Assembly: GCF_001590795.1 (NCBI RefSeq)
Contig: NZ_JXDL01000001.1
Coordinates: 818,063-863,075 of the forward strand
From: Bradyrhizobium sp. AT1
GTDB taxonomy: Bacteria; Pseudomonadota; Alphaproteobacteria; Rhizobiales; Xanthobacteraceae
Direction of reading: 5' to 3'
DNA length: 45,013 bases
Below are positions 42,688 through 45,013 of this stretch, piece by piece. The stretch's first letter is position 1. Each line of letters starts with the position of its first letter. The notes below the pieces were generated by a model, which was given only the letters and a program-made list of their open reading frames with translations, searched no databases and was not told where the DNA came from. The position numbers were made by a program, and so were the translations under genes.

Positions 42688-44263
42688 GCGCGAACAACAG
42701 ATAGATCGCGCAGGTCCACAGCGACTGCCAATTGTCGCGGCCTTCGTTGAAGAGCACGAAGACCGCCGACAGCGCCAGCACGCCCGCGAACACCGCTTCC
42801 GCGATCGGACGCTGGCCGATCTGCGGCCGGTTCAGCATCAGAAGAGCGAAAGGCACCACCGCCATCGTCAGCGAGGCGTAGGGAAAATCCTTGTAGCGCG
42901 GGTCGAACACGAAGCCGAGGGCGGTCGCGGCCGCGATCACCGCGGTCACCGCGAGCGTCAGGCCGAGCACTGCGGTGAGCTTGGACCATTTGCGGCCCTC
43001 GCGCGGACCTAGCAGATCGAGGAAGGTCGGAAGGCTGCGGCCGATCACCATCGCCTGGGCGCAGAAGATCGGCGACAGGATGCCGGCGAGCAGCAGCGCG
43101 CCCCAGAGCAGCCAGCCGCCGATGCCGTAGCTCTCGTAATACATCTTGTCGGCGCCGATCCCGAGCAGGCTTCCCGCCGTCGTCGCCGAGATGGCGACAC
43201 CGAGCCAGGCCGAGAAACGCGGCGTCCAAGGCCGCCGGCGCAGCGTGATCAGCGCCACCGCGAACACCAGCACGGACAGGCCCATGCCCGCGCCCATGTA
43301 CCATTTCCAGTACGGGAAATTGCTGATCGGCTGGCCCGGCGGATATTTCAGGCCCCGGCGCACCGAATCGAACAGGCCCCAATAGCCGCCGACGGTGCCT
43401 TCCAGCCTGCGCTTCCACGGCTGGTCGTAGGCCTCGATCAAATTGACGCGAAATTTGTTCGCCTTCGCAAGCCCCAGGATTTCCGAGACCACGCGCGCCT
43501 GGTTGGTGCGCGAGGGCAACGCGCCGTCGCGCATGCGTCCCTCGCTCGGCCAGCCGGTCTCGCCGATCAGGATCTCCTTGCCGGGAAACGCCACCGCCAT
43601 GCGCTCGCGGATCGCCTCGACATGGGCGGAGGCGAACTTCGCCTTGACGGGGATATCCTCCCAATAGGGCAGGATGTGGATGGTGACGAAGTCGACGGCG
43701 TCATAGACCTCGCGGTTCTTCAGCCAGAACTCCCAGACATCGGCATAGGTGACGGGCACGCTGACCTGCGTCTTCACCAGACGGATGATGGAGACGAGGT
43801 CCGCCGTCGTCATCTCTCCGCGCAGCAGCACCTCGTTGCCGACGATGAGCGTGGTGATGATTTCGGGGAATTGCTTGGTGAGGCGGATGGCGAGCGCGGC
43901 CTGCTCATAATTCTTGGTGCGATTGCTGGAGAGCCAGATGCCCTGCAGCACTTTCAACCCGCCGACCTTGGCTGCGATCGCCGGCACCTGGTCGAGCCCG
44001 TTCTCCATGGAATAGGTGCGGACGCAGTCGGTGATCTCCTTGAGCTGGCGCAAATCCTGCTCGATCTGCTCGGCCTCGATATGGGTCCACGATTCCAGCG
44101 GCGTCTGCTCGCCGCGGAACGGCGCGTAGGAGACGCATTGGACCTTCTCGGCGGGATCGATCGGGGCGCGCGCGAGCGTGATCGGCGTCGCCAACCACCA
44201 CCACACGGCAGCAATCGCACCCAGTGAAACGAGCAGAAGCGCCAGTGGCGTACGAAGAGAAAT
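42647..44263 (-). CDS. Family-17 glycosyl hydrolase-like glucan enzyme (NdvC-like), probable AUU start
   Basis: A membrane-anchored protein (538 codons from the AUU at 44263, or 519 residues from GTG 44206). An N-terminal hydrophobic helix (SLRTPLALLLVSLGAIAAV) precedes a GH17-like domain: CVSYAPFRGEQTPLES, then VGNEVLLRGE and ILIGETGWPSEG, whose two Glu are the family's acid/base and nucleophile. The C-terminal third has six or seven membrane helices. This fits NdvC, needed for the beta-(1,6) links of cyclic beta-(1,3)-(1,6)-glucan in Bradyrhizobium; I know of this family but did not compare sequences. No ATG, GTG or TTG opens the helix: a TAA lies 10 codons above it. GGAGG lies nine bases before AUU, which opens it. 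Confidence 0.78.
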   Translation of the reverse strand: MSLRTPLALLLVSLGAIAAVWWWLATPITLARAPIDPAEKVQCVSYAPFRGEQTPLESWTHIEAEQIEQDLRQLKEITDCVRTYSMENGLDQVPAIAAKVGGLKVLQGIWLSSNRTKNYEQAALAIRLTKQFPEIITTLIVGNEVLLRGEMTTADLVSIIRLVKTQVSVPVTYADVWEFWLKNREVYDAVDFVTIHILPYWEDIPVKAKFASAHVEAIRERMAVAFPGKEILIGETGWPSEGRMRDGALPSRTNQARVVSEILGLAKANKFRVNLIEAYDQPWKRRLEGTVGGYWGLFDSVRRGLKYPPGQPISNFPYWKWYMGAGMGLSVLVFAVALITLRRRPWTPRFSAWLGVAISATTAGSLLGIGADKMYYESYGIGGWLLWGALLLAGILSPIFCAQAMVIGRSLPTFLDLLGPREGRKWSKLTAVLGLTLAVTAVIAAATALGFVFDPRYKDFPYASLTMAVVPFALLMLNRPQIGQRPIAEAVFAGVLALSAVFVLFNEGRDNWQSLWTCAIYLLFALTLWRARAEQTQE

Positions 44264-44561
44264 CGGTTCCGTCCTCCGCGAAGGGTCCGTCGATTACCTG
44301 CTTGCACGCCATCTGCCAAGGGGGTGTCAAAGCGGGTGTCCCGATGCCGATCCGTTCCCACGGATCCGTTCCTGTCTTGAGGGAATGGGGCTGCGGCCGT
44401 TCGACCGTGACCTAGCGTCGTGACTTTGCTGGACAAAATTCCAAATACAGGCCATGGACTCCGAAAGACTTTTCCGCCGCATTGGAGACCCATTTGGACG
44501 CCATCACCAGCGCGTCCGCGGGATCCTGACGCGGACGGGCAGCGGATACATTGGGGAATTC

Positions 44562-45013
44562 ATGCGGCAACGGGTGTTCGAGTCACGAAATGCGGTCCTG
44601 CGGCAGTTCGCCGCCACCTTGGCCGTCTCCTGCCTTGTCCTTATAGCCAGCTTCGGCGGCGTGTCCGCCCAGAGCGGCACGCCTGCCCCCGACCAGGGCA
44701 AGCAGCCGGCGGCCCAGGCAACCGACGCCGCCAAGGACGCGAACCAGAGCCAGAACCAGAACCAGAAGCGGACCGACGAGTTCGCCGAAGCTGCCCGTGC
44801 CATCAATGGTCCGGGCGGCAACCCCGAATGCGTCTGGCTGGGCCGTCGCGCGGTTCAGTTGATGTACAGGGACGACCTCGATACCGCCTTCCGTCACCTC
44901 GATCTGTACGACCGCTTCGGCTGCCCCGGCGGCCACATCCAGGCCGCGTTCCGCTGCCTGACCCGCTTCCTGCCTCAGATCGACGACAAGGTTCCGAACA
45001 GCCTGAATAACCT
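44562..45013 (+). CDS. Secreted glucan-biosynthesis-like protein, C-terminal truncated by window
   Basis: ATG at 44562 opens a frame that runs off the window at 45013 (about 150 residues seen). Residues 1-36 form a signal peptide (MRQRVFESRNAVLRQ, then FAATLAVSCLVLIASFGG with VSA-Q cleavage). A low-complexity Gln/Asn/Lys stretch follows (QNQNQKR), then a Cys-containing domain (NPECVWLGRRAVQLMYRDDL, DRFGCPGGHIQAAFRCLTRF). Proteins with this ending are annotated in Bradyrhizobium as beta-(1-3)-(1-6)-glucan biosynthesis proteins, possibly NdvD-like, which fits its divergence from the NdvC-like gene. I hold that link as tentative. The 298 bases between the two starts hold a GATCCGTTCC direct repeat and no clear promoter. 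Confidence 0.6.
   Translation, partial: MRQRVFESRNAVLRQFAATLAVSCLVLIASFGGVSAQSGTPAPDQGKQPAAQATDAAKDANQSQNQNQKRTDEFAEAARAINGPGGNPECVWLGRRAVQLMYRDDLDTAFRHLDLYDRFGCPGGHIQAAFRCLTRFLPQIDDKVPNSLNN

Overview
This 45-kb window is high-GC chromosomal DNA that looks like Bradyrhizobium or a very close Rhizobiales relative. I base this on recognised protein families, not on a search. They include a cytoplasmic NasS/NasT nitrate sensor beside nirA, a phosphatidylcholine synthase, HspQ, an NdvC-like family-17 glucan enzyme, and three families of extragenic palindromic repeats. I see no tRNA, rRNA, CRISPR array, insertion sequence or prophage. Nearly all of it is core metabolism and genome maintenance.

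Layout. 1-1100: the end of a DUF2147 protein, a small secreted protein and a palindromic repeat. 1.1-5.2 kb: a cupin and an RraA-like protein on the minus strand, diverging from pxpB-pxpC-pxpA (5-oxoprolinase), with a 10+10 bp inverted repeat between them. 5.4-10.9 kb: a nitrate/nitrite assimilation block on the minus strand, in the order nasT-nasS, a regulatory gap, nirA, and an Fe-S/FAD/NAD(P) reductase that probably feeds electrons to NirA. 11-14.3 kb: rimO, an immunity-like protein and an Mpo1-like membrane protein. 14.3-15.7 kb: an argD-type aminotransferase preceded by an arginine-rich mini-ORF and an intrinsic terminator. 15.8-22.2 kb: quinone oxidoreductase, pcs-terC, a UbiH-type hydroxylase, an AEC transporter, hspQ and an IalB-like protein. 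22.4-27.1 kb: a peptide-binding protein translationally coupled to a degenerate acyl-CoA-ligase-like protein, then a degenerate GGDEF-like protein. 27.2-33.3 kb: mfd and sdhE on the minus strand, divergent from recG. 33.3-36.1 kb: two 2-oxoacid or 6-phosphogluconate-type dehydrogenases and a DUF502 membrane protein. 36.2-39.9 kb: glmS and glmU (UDP-GlcNAc synthesis) around a small basic protein. 40-45 kb: an SPOR-like membrane protein, an MgtC-like protein, two small proteins, an NdvC-like glucan enzyme and a divergent secreted protein that runs off the end.

The most interesting signal is at 14,316-14,550. A promoter-like sequence sits almost on top of the ATG of a 30-codon ORF with 12 Arg codons. 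Next comes a hairpin spanning the ORF stop, then an 11-bp terminator hairpin whose 5' arm can pair instead with codons 22-24 of the ORF. The acetylornithine-aminotransferase gene follows. This is the layout expected of ribosome-mediated arginine attenuation, which I do not know to be described in this group. Other points of note are a near-consensus sigma-54 promoter with upstream palindromes before nirA, an RnfB-like Fe-S motif in place of flavodoxin in the reductase, and an NdvC-like gene whose membrane anchor is encoded upstream of any ATG/GTG/TTG but has a Shine-Dalgarno before an AUU codon.
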